DNA of 41,641 bases from a virus. Numbering within the stretch: position 1 is the stretch's first letter; each line of letters begins with the position of its first letter. This document shows positions 5,715 through 12,589 of the stretch, piece after piece. The notes beneath the pieces were generated by a model. That model was not told where the DNA came from. It was given only the letters and a program-made list of their open reading frames with translations, and did no database searches. The position numbers and the translations under genes are program-made. The stretch covers positions 1 to 41,641 of IMG/VR virus record IMGVR_UViG_3300034358_000013. One strand, written 5' to 3'.

Positions 5715-6484
5715 GCACCGCAGCACTTGATAAGGTAATCGATCGCATCCGCAAACTCCTCGCCCTCGCAACGTCGGCGAACGAGAACGAGGCCGCAGCG
5801 GCCGCGTTGAAGGCGCAAGCACTCCTCGCAGAATACAATCTCGACATGTCTGCCATCCGCGAGGAGCAGACCGAGGCATTCGTGATCGACGAAGAACTGC
5901 ACACCGACTCCCGTCCGTGGCGTCGCACGTTGGCCGCGAACGTCGCGCGGCTGTACTTCGCGGAGTACTTCTATGGCTACGTCAAGCAGCCCACGCTTGA
6001 GCGGGCCTGCGGGTACATCAGGTTCGATCGACACAACTTCGTCGGGTCCCCGCACAACGTGCTGGTCGCGAAATCGATCTTCATGTACCTATGCGACACG
6101 ATCGAGCGGCTTGCGGTCGTTGGTTCAATGACACACCCAGTGTCGGGTCGTACCTCTTATCGGACGTCGTTTCGTCATGCATGCGCGAACCGCTTGTCGG
6201 AGCGGCTTGCAGAACGATACGGTGCGGTCACGAATACGCTCCTACACAATGACGGGCGCAATCTCCCTGCGCTCTACGAGTCGACGCGCGAGGCCGTGCA
6301 AGCGTTCATGAACGAGCGGGTGGGGGATGTTCGCGCTGTCGTCAAATCGCGAGGGCGCATCCATTCGTTGGAAGGCGCGATCGACGGCAACAAGGCCGGT
6401 GATGCGATCGGTCTTGACGTTCAAGTGGAACAGGGGACCAGCACTCACATGCTGTCCCATCACACTGGCAAGCCCGCAGTATGA
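5711..6484 (+). CDS. DUF2786 domain protein
   Basis: 257 residues. The N-terminal 45 residues (KVIDRIRKLLALATSANENEAAAAALKAQ, shown in parts: KVIDRIRKLLALA, then NENEAAAAALKAQALL, then YNLD) are a textbook DUF2786 domain, found in phage and bacterial proteins of unknown function. The central region resembles the second conserved domain that usually accompanies DUF2786, with aromatic-rich strands and a helix SFRHACANRLSERLAERY. ATG 5711 overlaps the previous stop. The last codons coincide with a repeated promoter-like 12-mer (6476-6487), so the next gene may have its own promoter. Confidence 0.85.
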   Translation: MSTAALDKVIDRIRKLLALATSANENEAAAAALKAQALLAEYNLDMSAIREEQTEAFVIDEELHTDSRPWRRTLAANVARLYFAEYFYGYVKQPTLERACGYIRFDRHNFVGSPHNVLVAKSIFMYLCDTIERLAVVGSMTHPVSGRTSYRTSFRHACANRLSERLAERYGAVTNTLLHNDGRNLPALYESTREAVQAFMNERVGDVRAVVKSRGRIHSLEGAIDGNKAGDAIGLDVQVEQGTSTHMLSHHTGKPAV

Positions 6485-6487
6485 TTG
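6476..6487 (+). promoter_or_regulatory. Repeated 12-base promoter-like motif, copy 1
   Basis: The exact 12-mer GCAGTATGATTG occurs three times in the window (6476, 9634, 17818), each time 15-35 bases before a gene start. TATGAT resembles a sigma-70 -10 hexamer. No convincing -35 lies 17 bases upstream, so activator dependence or another sigma factor is possible. Here it overlaps the DUF2786 stop codon and precedes ATG 6506. Confidence 0.5.
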
Positions 6488-6505
6488 CGTGAGGGAGTAC
6501 TGATT

Positions 6506-7645
6506 ATGCAATTCGACATCGCATCAAATCTGGTTCGCGAGACCTACAAGCCCGCGCGTAAGAGCATGATTGCATCGGTGACGGGGCGCGACCCCGTCAA
6601 CCTACGCAAGGCCGTGCTCTCAGCGCGCACGTTTATCCTTGACGAGAAAATGTCGGAGTTCATGGCACACCTTGCTACGTCTCCGTTCAAGGTCGCGCAA
6701 TATCGCAGGGCTGAAACGTTGAACTCCCTGCGGCACTCCGCACGATTGCCCTTCCCCTCGATCTTCGTTCAGTTCGACGGGCGCGCGTTTCGTCGCGGCA
6801 TGTTGTCAGTCGCGGCCGATACCAAAGACGTTTGGGGGGAACAGCTCGTTCCCCCTGACGGCGACATCCTGCCCGAGGTCGGGTGGCTGATTGAGGAGAT
6901 GCCCGGCGACTCCGAATGCATCACGGTCACGGAGTTCTTCGAATGGGAAGGGGCTGTATCGACGCTGCCGTTCTGTTGGATCTATCGGGTCGACGACAAG
7001 CGGTTCCCGACGGCCGCCGAGGGAGTGCCTAAGCACTTCATGCCTGACGTGTATGCAGGTCAGTTCGCGCATGGGATCATCAACTACATAGATCCCAGCA
7101 TCGCGATCCTATACGTCAACCGCAGACCGTTCTCCCCTGATCAAATGATGGCCGTTCAGCAAGAGGGGCCGAACGGCGAGGCGATCGAATGGCAATGCCA
7201 TCGCCTGGTGCCCGAGTTCGGGGGCGTTGTGCGCTACGTGTTCGCGCTCCTCGCGACGCTCAACGAAGTCTCGGTCGAGCAGGTCCCTGTCAAACAGAAG
7301 CGAACATACACGGCCGCAGGGGGGCGCGAACGCCCGTTCCTGGAGCACACAGAAATGCGACTCGTGCTCCCGCATAAGACTACATACTCAGCCTACGCAA
7401 AGCGTTTGATCGCGAGCGCACGTCGCGGTTGGCATCAGGTGCGGCCACACTTTCGCACATACGCGCGCGGAGTCGGTCCGTACTGCGAGGAGCAGCAGCA
7501 CTTATGGCCAGCACTCGACGAACGCGGCCACGCGAAATGCATGCGATGCAACGCATGGCGAACCTGGATCGTTCTCCCGAACGGTCGAGGGGACAAATCG
7601 ATCGCGACGAAAGAGAAGACGGTTTTCAAGGTGACGCATGTCTGA
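6506..7645 (+). CDS. Hypothetical protein, 379 aa, C-terminal Cys/His region
   Basis: ATG 6506 is preferred over the in-frame TTG at 6485 because GAGGGAG lies 8-12 bases before it. No known family over the first 300 residues; they look like a globular alpha/beta domain with many aromatics. The C-terminal 75 residues carry WHQVRPHFRTYARG, a possible zinc site (YCEEQQH ... CMRCNAW) and RTWIVLPNGRGDKS. A VR-x-H-x-R ... W ... RGD signature like this recurs at the C-terminus of many uncharacterised phage proteins. It overlaps the next gene by 8 bases. Possibly its own transcription unit, given the upstream promoter-like motif. Confidence 0.75.
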   Translation: MQFDIASNLVRETYKPARKSMIASVTGRDPVNLRKAVLSARTFILDEKMSEFMAHLATSPFKVAQYRRAETLNSLRHSARLPFPSIFVQFDGRAFRRGMLSVAADTKDVWGEQLVPPDGDILPEVGWLIEEMPGDSECITVTEFFEWEGAVSTLPFCWIYRVDDKRFPTAAEGVPKHFMPDVYAGQFAHGIINYIDPSIAILYVNRRPFSPDQMMAVQQEGPNGEAIEWQCHRLVPEFGGVVRYVFALLATLNEVSVEQVPVKQKRTYTAAGGRERPFLEHTEMRLVLPHKTTYSAYAKRLIASARRGWHQVRPHFRTYARGVGPYCEEQQHLWPALDERGHAKCMRCNAWRTWIVLPNGRGDKSIATKEKTVFKVTHV

Positions 7646-7955
7646 CTGGTTCAATCAGGAGATGTCGAACTACGATTGGTGGCTCACGTTCCTGGCGCTC
7701 AGCGTCGTGCTGGTCGTTACGAACGCGAGGACTGTGTTCTCGTTGTTCCAACGCAGGAGCATCGACAATCAAGCCCACGTCCTATTCGTGCATTTGCGCG
7801 ACATCGGGTGCCCCGAATGTAACTACGTGATGTTGACGGCATGCAGCGGCGGGTCCGCTGCATGGCGCCGTCTCGAGTGCCCATCGTGCAAGACCACGTT
7901 CAACGTGTTCGAGCATCTCGAACTCGCAGAGACGGAGCAGGTCGGTGGCATTTGA
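7638..7955 (+). CDS. Small membrane protein with zinc-ribbon-like tail
   Basis: 105 residues. One predicted transmembrane helix covers residues about 14-31 (WLTFLALSVVLVVTNA). The cytoplasmic-like C-terminal half contains CPEC (about 57-60) and CPSC (about 81-84) pairs separated by about 20 residues, the spacing of a zinc ribbon. ATG 7638 overlaps the previous gene and its end overlaps the primase GTG start at 7945. Role unknown; a membrane anchor for a replication-associated factor is only a guess from location. Confidence 0.72.
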   Translation: MSDWFNQEMSNYDWWLTFLALSVVLVVTNARTVFSLFQRRSIDNQAHVLFVHLRDIGCPECNYVMLTACSGGSAAWRRLECPSCKTTFNVFEHLELAETEQVGGI

Positions 7956-8940
7956 ATGGCAGGGCTTCCTCGACTCCTATCGGGTGCCCTACGTCACGTC
8001 AGGGCCGAACGTGTCGCGCGGTCACGTCGCTGTGCATTGCCCGTTCTGCGGGAGTGCAGACCCCTCGCAGCATATGTCGATCGATCTCAAGGGGAGCGGC
8101 TGGAAATGCTGGCGCAATCGTGAGCACCGGGGCAAGCACCCCGCGTACCTGATCCAGGCACTCCTGCAAACAACGCTAGACCGCGCGCGTCAAATCGTGG
8201 GCGACTCCGTGTTCATTCCCGACGACTTCATGGGTGCTGTGTTGTCGAAGTTGGACCCGCCCAAGCCGATTAAGCGAGAGCCCCTGCGATTGCCTGCGGA
8301 GTTCAAACCGTTTCGCGACGTGCCGTCCGCGCGTCATTTCATCAACTACCTGACCGGCCCCTCGCGGCAGTTCACGCTTGATCAGGTGATGCGGTTTACG
8401 CGCGACTATAAGTTGCGCTACGCGACATCAGGACCATTCAAGGGGCGTATCATTTTTCCGATCGAGTTCGAGGGGGAGTTGATGACGTGGACGGGCCGCA
8501 CGATATACGCGCAAGAGGAGTTGCGTTACCGCACGCTCTCAACAGATGAGGAACTCGAGGAGCACCCCGCGTTCGGTCCGATCAACGACTACCTGCTGTA
8601 TTTTGACGAACTCGTTGAGAACCGAATGGACTGCGACACGTTAGTGCTCTGCGAAGGCCCCTTTGACGCGCTCAAGGTGCGAGTGCTCGGCGAGCGATAT
8701 GGGATTTGCGCGACGTGCTTCTTCACGGCGACCCCCTCGGTCCGTCAAATCGATCTGCTCCACGACGTTATGCACAGGTATTCACACCGGGCATTGCTGC
8801 TCGATCGCGGCACTCTGGGAACTGCCCTGCGATCACAATCGAACATGGCATCGTTAAAAACGCGCGTCGTTTCATTGCCCCCCGATGTCAAGGACCCCGG
8901 TACTCTGACGGAACGGCAGCTGCTCAAATTATTTCCTTGA
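7945..8940 (+). CDS. DNA primase (zinc finger plus TOPRIM)
   Basis: 331 residues from GTG 7945. The N-terminal zinc-binding module is HCPFCG (about 32-37) with WKCWRNREHRGKHP (about 53-66), as in CHC2/phage primases. A TOPRIM core follows around residues 230-290: LVLCEGPFDALKVRVLG supplies the catalytic Glu in the G-x-x-D context, and LLLDRGTLG is the likely second acidic motif. The C-terminal VVSLPPDVKDPGTLTERQLLKLF is the standard DPG...L ending of phage primases. No helicase domain is attached. It would make RNA primers for the PolA/clamp replisome encoded downstream. The motif set is good, though the DxD motif is reduced to a single Asp. Confidence 0.85.
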   Translation: MAFEWQGFLDSYRVPYVTSGPNVSRGHVAVHCPFCGSADPSQHMSIDLKGSGWKCWRNREHRGKHPAYLIQALLQTTLDRARQIVGDSVFIPDDFMGAVLSKLDPPKPIKREPLRLPAEFKPFRDVPSARHFINYLTGPSRQFTLDQVMRFTRDYKLRYATSGPFKGRIIFPIEFEGELMTWTGRTIYAQEELRYRTLSTDEELEEHPAFGPINDYLLYFDELVENRMDCDTLVLCEGPFDALKVRVLGERYGICATCFFTATPSVRQIDLLHDVMHRYSHRALLLDRGTLGTALRSQSNMASLKTRVVSLPPDVKDPGTLTERQLLKLFP

Positions 8941-8963
8941 TCAGTTGACTATCATACATCAAT

Positions 8964-9098
8964 GTCGGCGAACGTTCATTGCGTCGCCGACAATCCACGA
9001 TGGAGTCTGGTCATCAAGACGGGCATGCGAGTGCCCGTCGTCTCTCTCAGGGAGCGCCCGGGTCCCCACCAGTTCAACCCGGGGTCAATTTCAGGGGA
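8964..9098 (+). promoter_or_regulatory. Structured leader: three strong hairpins plus possible pseudoknot at the RBS
   Basis: Three successive perfect stems lie in the 168 bases between the primase stop and ATG 9109: 8964-8971 with 8984-8991 (8 bp), 9018-9025 with 9032-9039 (8 bp), and 9057-9063 with 9077-9083 (7 bp). The loop of the third carries CCCC (9064-9067), which can pair with GGGG 9094-9097. That GGGG is the Shine-Dalgarno region (AGGGGA) for ATG 9109. This suggests translational or attenuation control of the sigma-like gene. An upstream in-frame ATG at 8962 would translate through the hairpins and is less likely. Confidence 0.55.
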
Positions 9099-9108
9099 TC
9101 GAAAACAA

Positions 9109-9642
9109 ATGGACATGGACCGAGGGGTCAGGGGCTGGCTGCTTAATACGTGCAAGGAAAATTATTGGCGCGTAGCTGGGTGGTACGACTTCGAAGACCT
9201 GATACAAGATGGAATGCTGCACTATGTGCGCGTGTCAAACAAGTACCCGCACGTCACGAGTCAAAAACATTTGGGTGCCCTGTTCCGCACCGCGTTCACA
9301 AATCACATCCACGACCTATCGAAACGACGATCGCGCATAGACTGCGAGATCAATGAGTGCCTGTTAGGAGTCCCGATCGCTGAGGTCGAGTCCGTTGCGA
9401 ACACGCAACCTGACACGTCACTGATCATGGCACAACTCCCCCCCATTCTCCGTTCACTCCTCAACACGCTACAAGACGACCCGCGCGCATATCGCAGGTT
9501 TCGTCGTCGTCTCGACGGCACCCGCGAAACGAATAACGACCACCTCTGCCGCTTGATCGGGCTGGACCCGACCAGTACTGGCGACGTGTTGCAGTCTCTA
9601 CACCGGCACTTGATCGGGAGACCGCCAAAAATCGCAGTATGA
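9109..9642 (+). CDS. Sigma-70 region 2-like protein (putative phage sigma factor)
   Basis: 177 residues from ATG 9109 (AGGGGA ten bases upstream). The segment WYDFEDLIQDGMLHYVRVSNKYP followed by ALFRTAFTNHIHDLSKRR (split for length) is the region 2 pattern of sigma factors: the DL.Q.G helix, the core-binding helix, then an arginine-rich helix that would read the -10. The C-terminal half ends with an HTH-like stretch (NNDHLCRLIGLDPTSTGDVLQSLHRHL) that could act as region 4. It would redirect host RNA polymerase to phage promoters. It could instead be a degenerate regulator. An alternative start is ATG 8962, adding 49 residues. Confidence 0.65.
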   Translation: MDMDRGVRGWLLNTCKENYWRVAGWYDFEDLIQDGMLHYVRVSNKYPHVTSQKHLGALFRTAFTNHIHDLSKRRSRIDCEINECLLGVPIAEVESVANTQPDTSLIMAQLPPILRSLLNTLQDDPRAYRRFRRRLDGTRETNNDHLCRLIGLDPTSTGDVLQSLHRHLIGRPPKIAV

Positions 9643-9645
9643 TTG
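9634..9645 (+). promoter_or_regulatory. Repeated 12-base promoter-like motif, copy 2
   Basis: Exact copy of GCAGTATGATTG, 35 bases before the queD start at 9680. As in copy 1 it overlaps the preceding gene's stop (GCA GTA TGA). It may start transcription of the 7-deazaguanine cluster. The leader contains AATCAGAGAGGCAGTC as a ribosome-binding region. Confidence 0.5.
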
Positions 9646-9679
9646 CATGTAAGGCACGCAATCAGAGAGGCAGTCTAAA

Positions 9680-10144
9680 ATGTCGTCAGTGATCATTACC
9701 CGCCGCGCGGAGTTCGACGCGGGGCACCGTATTCCACAGCATGGTTCGAAATGTCGCAACGCGCACGGGCACCGCTACGTGATCGAAGCGACGATATCAG
9801 GGGTCGTCAACGACTCCGATGCGGGGCGCTCCGACGATGGCATGATTGTCGACTTCGGCGACCTCAAATCGATCATGCATGCGGAGGTCGTCGATCCGTG
9901 GGATCACGCCTTCCTCGTTTACGAGCGCGACGACGCAATGCGTCTCGCTCTTGATACCCTCGGTCCTGCGCATAAGACCGTGGTACTATCGATGGTGCCC
10001 ACCGTCGAGAATTTGGTTCAGATCGCGGCTGGCCTGATCAGCGCGCGATTGACCAAAGACCAGTCCCCCTTCCGCCTTGAGCAATTGCGGATGTTCGAAA
10101 CCCCGAACTGCTGGGCCGACTGGTCCCCCTACAGCTTCGACTGA
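9680..10144 (+). CDS. queD: 6-carboxy-5,6,7,8-tetrahydropterin synthase (QueD)
   Basis: Second step of preQ0 synthesis: it converts dihydroneopterin triphosphate to 6-carboxytetrahydropterin. 154 residues, slightly longer than bacterial QueD (about 120-150). Zinc ligands His16, His29 and His31 occur in FDAGH and HGH, and the catalytic Cys25 in CRNAHGH. The DPWDHAFLV segment supplies the catalytic Asp/His and PTVENLVQ the substrate-binding Glu. ATG 9680 follows AGAGAGGCAG. It opens the cluster queD, charged-repeat gene, queC, folE, dpdA and has a promoter-like motif upstream. Assignment is firm. Confidence 0.93.
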   Translation: MSSVIITRRAEFDAGHRIPQHGSKCRNAHGHRYVIEATISGVVNDSDAGRSDDGMIVDFGDLKSIMHAEVVDPWDHAFLVYERDDAMRLALDTLGPAHKTVVLSMVPTVENLVQIAAGLISARLTKDQSPFRLEQLRMFETPNCWADWSPYSFD

Positions 10145-10204
10145 ACCCCCCCTGAACTACACGACACTACCCACTCGCTTACTCAACCCAACTGGAGAAG
10201 ACAA

Positions 10205-11089
10205 ATGCCAAAGAGCGTAATTGAAGCCGAAATCACCAAGGTCACCAAGATCAAGCAGGGCACAAAGGAGGACCGGCAAACGTTCCTCGCGGCCCTCGCG
10301 ACCGCTGTGCAGGATTTGACCGACAAGCAATGGACGGCTTTGTCGGACCCGGCGCAGGAATGGACCAATGCCGCGGCCGTCGCGATCAAGGGCAAGAAGA
10401 CCATCAAGGACTTCCCCGATGTCGGCGACGTGAAACCCGGCAAGGACGACGACGGCGACGACGCGGCCGAGGAGAAGCCCGCGCGCGGTCGCAAGGCCGC
10501 AAAGGACGAAGACGACGAACCCGAGGAGAAGCCCTCGCGTCGCAAGGCTGCGAAGGCTGACGACGAAGAGCCCGAGGAGAAGCCGGCGCGACGTGCGAAG
10601 AAGACCGACGACGACGAACCCGAGGAGAAGCCCCGATCGCGTCGCGCGGCCAAGGACGAGGACGAACCCGAGGAGAAGCCCGCACGTCGCGCCAAGAAGA
10701 CTGACGACGACGACGCGGCCGAGGAGAAGCCCGCGCGCGGTCGCAAGGCCGCAAAGGACGAAGACGACGAACCCGAGGAGAAGCCGGCTCGCGGTCGCAA
10801 GACTGCGAAGGACGACGACGACGACAAGCCCGCTCGCAAGGCCCCTGCAAAGGACAAGCCGTCGGCGGGCAAGACCACGGGTGTCAAGCCCTCCGGTACT
10901 GGCGTCAAGAACTCCATCAAGCTCGCGATCCTCGAAGACACGGCGATCAGCGTTGACGACCTGGTCGCGAAGCTCGGCAAGGGCGGCGGGTCCGTGTCGA
11001 AAGTCACGGTCTCGAATATCCGCGCGGAGTTTCGGCACACGCTGAAGCTCCTCAAGGAAGAAGGCAAACTCAAGGGCGTGGAGATCTGA
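10205..11089 (+). CDS. Charged-repeat protein with C-terminal winged-helix-like domain
   Basis: 294 residues in three parts. Residues 1-75 form a helical domain (PKSVIEAEITKVTKIKQGTK ... FLAALATAVQDLTDKQW). Residues about 80-225 are a disordered polyampholyte built from repeats like DDEPEEKPARR and RGRKAAKDED. Residues about 230-294 look like a winged helix (SIKLAILEDTAISVDDLVAKL ... VSKVTVSNIRAEFRHTLKLL). It sits between queD and queC, so it may assist DNA modification, for instance by binding DNA, but no catalytic motif is seen. The same repeat type forms the tail of the SSB at 19759-21198. GGAGAAG precedes ATG 10205 and the stop is two bases before the queC start. Confidence 0.8.
   Translation: MPKSVIEAEITKVTKIKQGTKEDRQTFLAALATAVQDLTDKQWTALSDPAQEWTNAAAVAIKGKKTIKDFPDVGDVKPGKDDDGDDAAEEKPARGRKAAKDEDDEPEEKPSRRKAAKADDEEPEEKPARRAKKTDDDEPEEKPRSRRAAKDEDEPEEKPARRAKKTDDDDAAEEKPARGRKAAKDEDDEPEEKPARGRKTAKDDDDDKPARKAPAKDKPSAGKTTGVKPSGTGVKNSIKLAILEDTAISVDDLVAKLGKGGGSVSKVTVSNIRAEFRHTLKLLKEEGKLKGVEI
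10442..10850 (+). repeat. In-frame degenerate repeats coding D/E-K/R-rich tract
   Basis: Tandem degenerate units of about 36-60 bases built on GACGACGAACCCGAGGAGAA encode DEPEEKPARR-type repeats. A block of about 60 bases near 10460-10520 recurs almost exactly near 10706-10780, suggesting recent internal duplication. Such tracts are prone to replication slippage. The related tract in the SSB gene lies 10 kb downstream. Confidence 0.8.
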
Positions 11090-11091
11090 CC

Positions 11092-11841
11092 ATGTCCTCT
11101 GACCCGACGGTAGCGGTCGTGTTGTTCAGCGGTGGTCTGGACTCCACGATTGCGCTATTCGATCGGCTGCAACGTGCGCGCATGGAAGGGGGTCAGGTTC
11201 ACGCCCTGACCTTCTCCTATGGGCAACGGCACTCTGCGGAGATCGGCTATGCGCGAACCATCATGACGACGCTCGCGAAGAGCGAGGAGTACGCACCAGT
11301 ACTCGGAAGCCACGTCGTCCACAAGCTGCACTTCCCGCTGGTCGGCGGGTCGTTGCTGGGGGGCGAGCCTGTTGACAAGTACGCCGATGTCGAGAGCGCT
11401 GAGGCGATCGGGATGGACAATTCGTTCGTCCCCTATCGCAACTTGATATTCCTATCGGTCGGTGCCGTGTATGCGCACACACTCGGCGCGGGCGTATTGT
11501 CAACGGGTCTGCGAGGGGGGTTCCCCGATTGCACGATCGAGTTCGAGCAAGAGGTGCAGCGGGTCCTCAACATGGCCGTTCCCGATTACCCCCTGACGAT
11601 CGAAACCCCGACTCATGCGTCGCGCGCGGAATGCATCAACTATGCGCGATCGATCCCCGGATGCTTTGAAGCCCTCGCAACCACGTTGACGTGCTTTGAG
11701 GGGACGACGCCCCCCTGCGGGCATTGTCTCCCGTGCCTCAAGCGATCGCAGGGGTTCGCGGCTGTGCTGCTCGAGGACCCGATCCTGTCGCGTCGCGTCG
11801 CGTCAAACGTGATCGATAACCCGCAAAACGGGGCCCGCTAG
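11092..11841 (+). CDS. queC: 7-cyano-7-deazaguanine (preQ0) synthase QueC
   Basis: ATP-dependent ligase making preQ0 from 7-carboxy-7-deazaguanine and ammonia. 249 residues. The PP-loop SGGLDS is at 13-18, followed by the QuEC-type FSYGQRHSAE motif, the FVPYRNL motif, and a zinc site of C201, C209, C212 and C215 (CFEGTTPPCGHCLPC). Length and all motifs fit an intact enzyme. ATG 11092 lies 2 bases after the charged-repeat gene. The upstream enzyme QueE (radical SAM, CxxxCxxC) is not in this window, so it must come from the host or another part of the phage genome. The stop TAG is embedded in the duplicated element at 11836-11932. Confidence 0.95.
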   Translation: MSSDPTVAVVLFSGGLDSTIALFDRLQRARMEGGQVHALTFSYGQRHSAEIGYARTIMTTLAKSEEYAPVLGSHVVHKLHFPLVGGSLLGGEPVDKYADVESAEAIGMDNSFVPYRNLIFLSVGAVYAHTLGAGVLSTGLRGGFPDCTIEFEQEVQRVLNMAVPDYPLTIETPTHASRAECINYARSIPGCFEALATTLTCFEGTTPPCGHCLPCLKRSQGFAAVLLEDPILSRRVASNVIDNPQNGAR

Positions 11842-11932
11842 GGGAGGGCAGGAGCGGTTTTTGGGGGGGCCCCCCGCACAGGTCCCCCCGATTGCCCCCA
11901 AAACGTCCCCAGCAGCCCCCTGTCACACAAAA
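11836..11932 (+). repeat. Duplicated intergenic element, copy A (upstream of folE)
   Basis: Two blocks are identical to copy B (27843-27938): 24 bases at 11836-11859 and 33 bases at 11900-11932. The interior (40 bases here, 39 in copy B) is unrelated in sequence but contains a GC hairpin in both. The first block can form CCGCT/AGCGG (11835-11839 with 11853-11857). Its G-rich loop is complementary to TCCCC (11906-11910) and to CCTG (11919-11922) of the second block, so a pseudoknotted RNA is possible. It starts at the queC stop codon and ends just before ATG 11945. No known riboswitch or ribozyme class recognised. Confidence 0.6.
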
Positions 11933-11944
11933 AGGACCCCCCGA

Positions 11945-12589
11945 ATGCCCCCCCGAACCCCCCCAATCGACACGGACCCCCTGATCGACGACGAGATCCC
12001 GAAACCAGCCCCCTCAACGTACCCGGGGGTCATCACCCGATTGTTGCAATTCCTCGAACCGAAGCCCGATCGCGAGGGGTTGCGCGAAACGCCTGCGCGC
12101 GTCGTCAAGGCGTGGGCGCATTGGACATCGGGCTACGATGTCGATACCGACGCGCTCCTGAAATGTTTCTCCGACGGCGCGGAGAAATACGATGAGATGG
12201 TTTTCGTCGGGTCGATCCCGTTCTATTCGCATTGCGAGCACCACCTCGCTCCGTTCTTCGGGGTCGCGCATGTCGGCTATATCCCCGGCGACTGCGGCAT
12301 CGTCGGCCTGTCAAAGATCCCGCGACTTGTCGATGCGTTCGCACGTCGGCTGTCCGTGCAAGAGCGTATCACGACGCAGGTCGCCGACACGATGGAGCGC
12401 GTACTCAAACCGAAAGGGGTCGGGGTGCTCCTGCAAGCGCGTCATATGTGCGTCGAGTCGCGAGGGGTTTCGAAGCCCGGCACGATCACGACGACAAGCG
12501 CGCTCAGGGGCATCCTCAAGGAACATGCGGACGCGCGATCGGAGTTCCTCAAGCTCGTCCAGTTGCAGAGGGGGGCGGGTCTTGGTTAG
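11945..12589 (+). CDS. folE: GTP cyclohydrolase I (FolE)
   Basis: First step of the preQ0 pathway: GTP to dihydroneopterin triphosphate. 214 residues from ATG 11945. Zinc and active-site residues are in SHCEHHLAPF (Cys and two His) and HMCVESRG (second Cys). IVGLSKIPRLV, SVQERIT and TTTTSALRG-like TITTTSALRG are also conserved. It lacks nothing obvious. An alternative TTG start at 11861 has a well-spaced AGGAG, but would add a Pro-rich leader through the duplicated element; ATG 11945 has only a weak AAAGGA. It overlaps dpdA by 8 bases. The phage copy would raise the pterin flux needed for 7-deazaguanine synthesis. Confidence 0.93.
   Translation: MPPRTPPIDTDPLIDDEIPKPAPSTYPGVITRLLQFLEPKPDREGLRETPARVVKAWAHWTSGYDVDTDALLKCFSDGAEKYDEMVFVGSIPFYSHCEHHLAPFFGVAHVGYIPGDCGIVGLSKIPRLVDAFARRLSVQERITTQVADTMERVLKPKGVGVLLQARHMCVESRGVSKPGTITTTSALRGILKEHADARSEFLKLVQLQRGAGLG

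Noticed and set aside
8944-8967. TTGACT followed by AT-rich bases as a sigma-70 promoter after the primase
   Set aside because: No acceptable -10 hexamer lies 16-18 bases downstream; TATCAT overlaps it directly.
9057-9090. tRNA T-arm-like sequence (AGTTCAACC within a stem)
   Set aside because: Stem lengths of 7-8 bp in three hairpins and no acceptor stem or CCA pattern exclude a tRNA.
8964-9098. preQ1/preQ0 riboswitch upstream of the sigma-like gene
   Set aside because: An H-type pseudoknot near the RBS is suggestive, but the conserved preQ1-I, II or III sequences as I recall them are absent. It is also not directly upstream of the que genes.
11836-11932. Duplicated element as a twister, pistol, hatchet or HDV-like ribozyme
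   Set aside because: I tried to fit each consensus from memory. Core bases (for example the twister GCC/AAGCCC, pistol A-rich linker, HDV P1/P1.1 nesting) do not fall in place, and the interior that should hold them is variable.
12192-12581. Extension of the dpdA frame upstream into folE
   Set aside because: The upstream part is Ser/Arg-rich shadow of folE. The conserved DpdA-like sequence begins after 12582.
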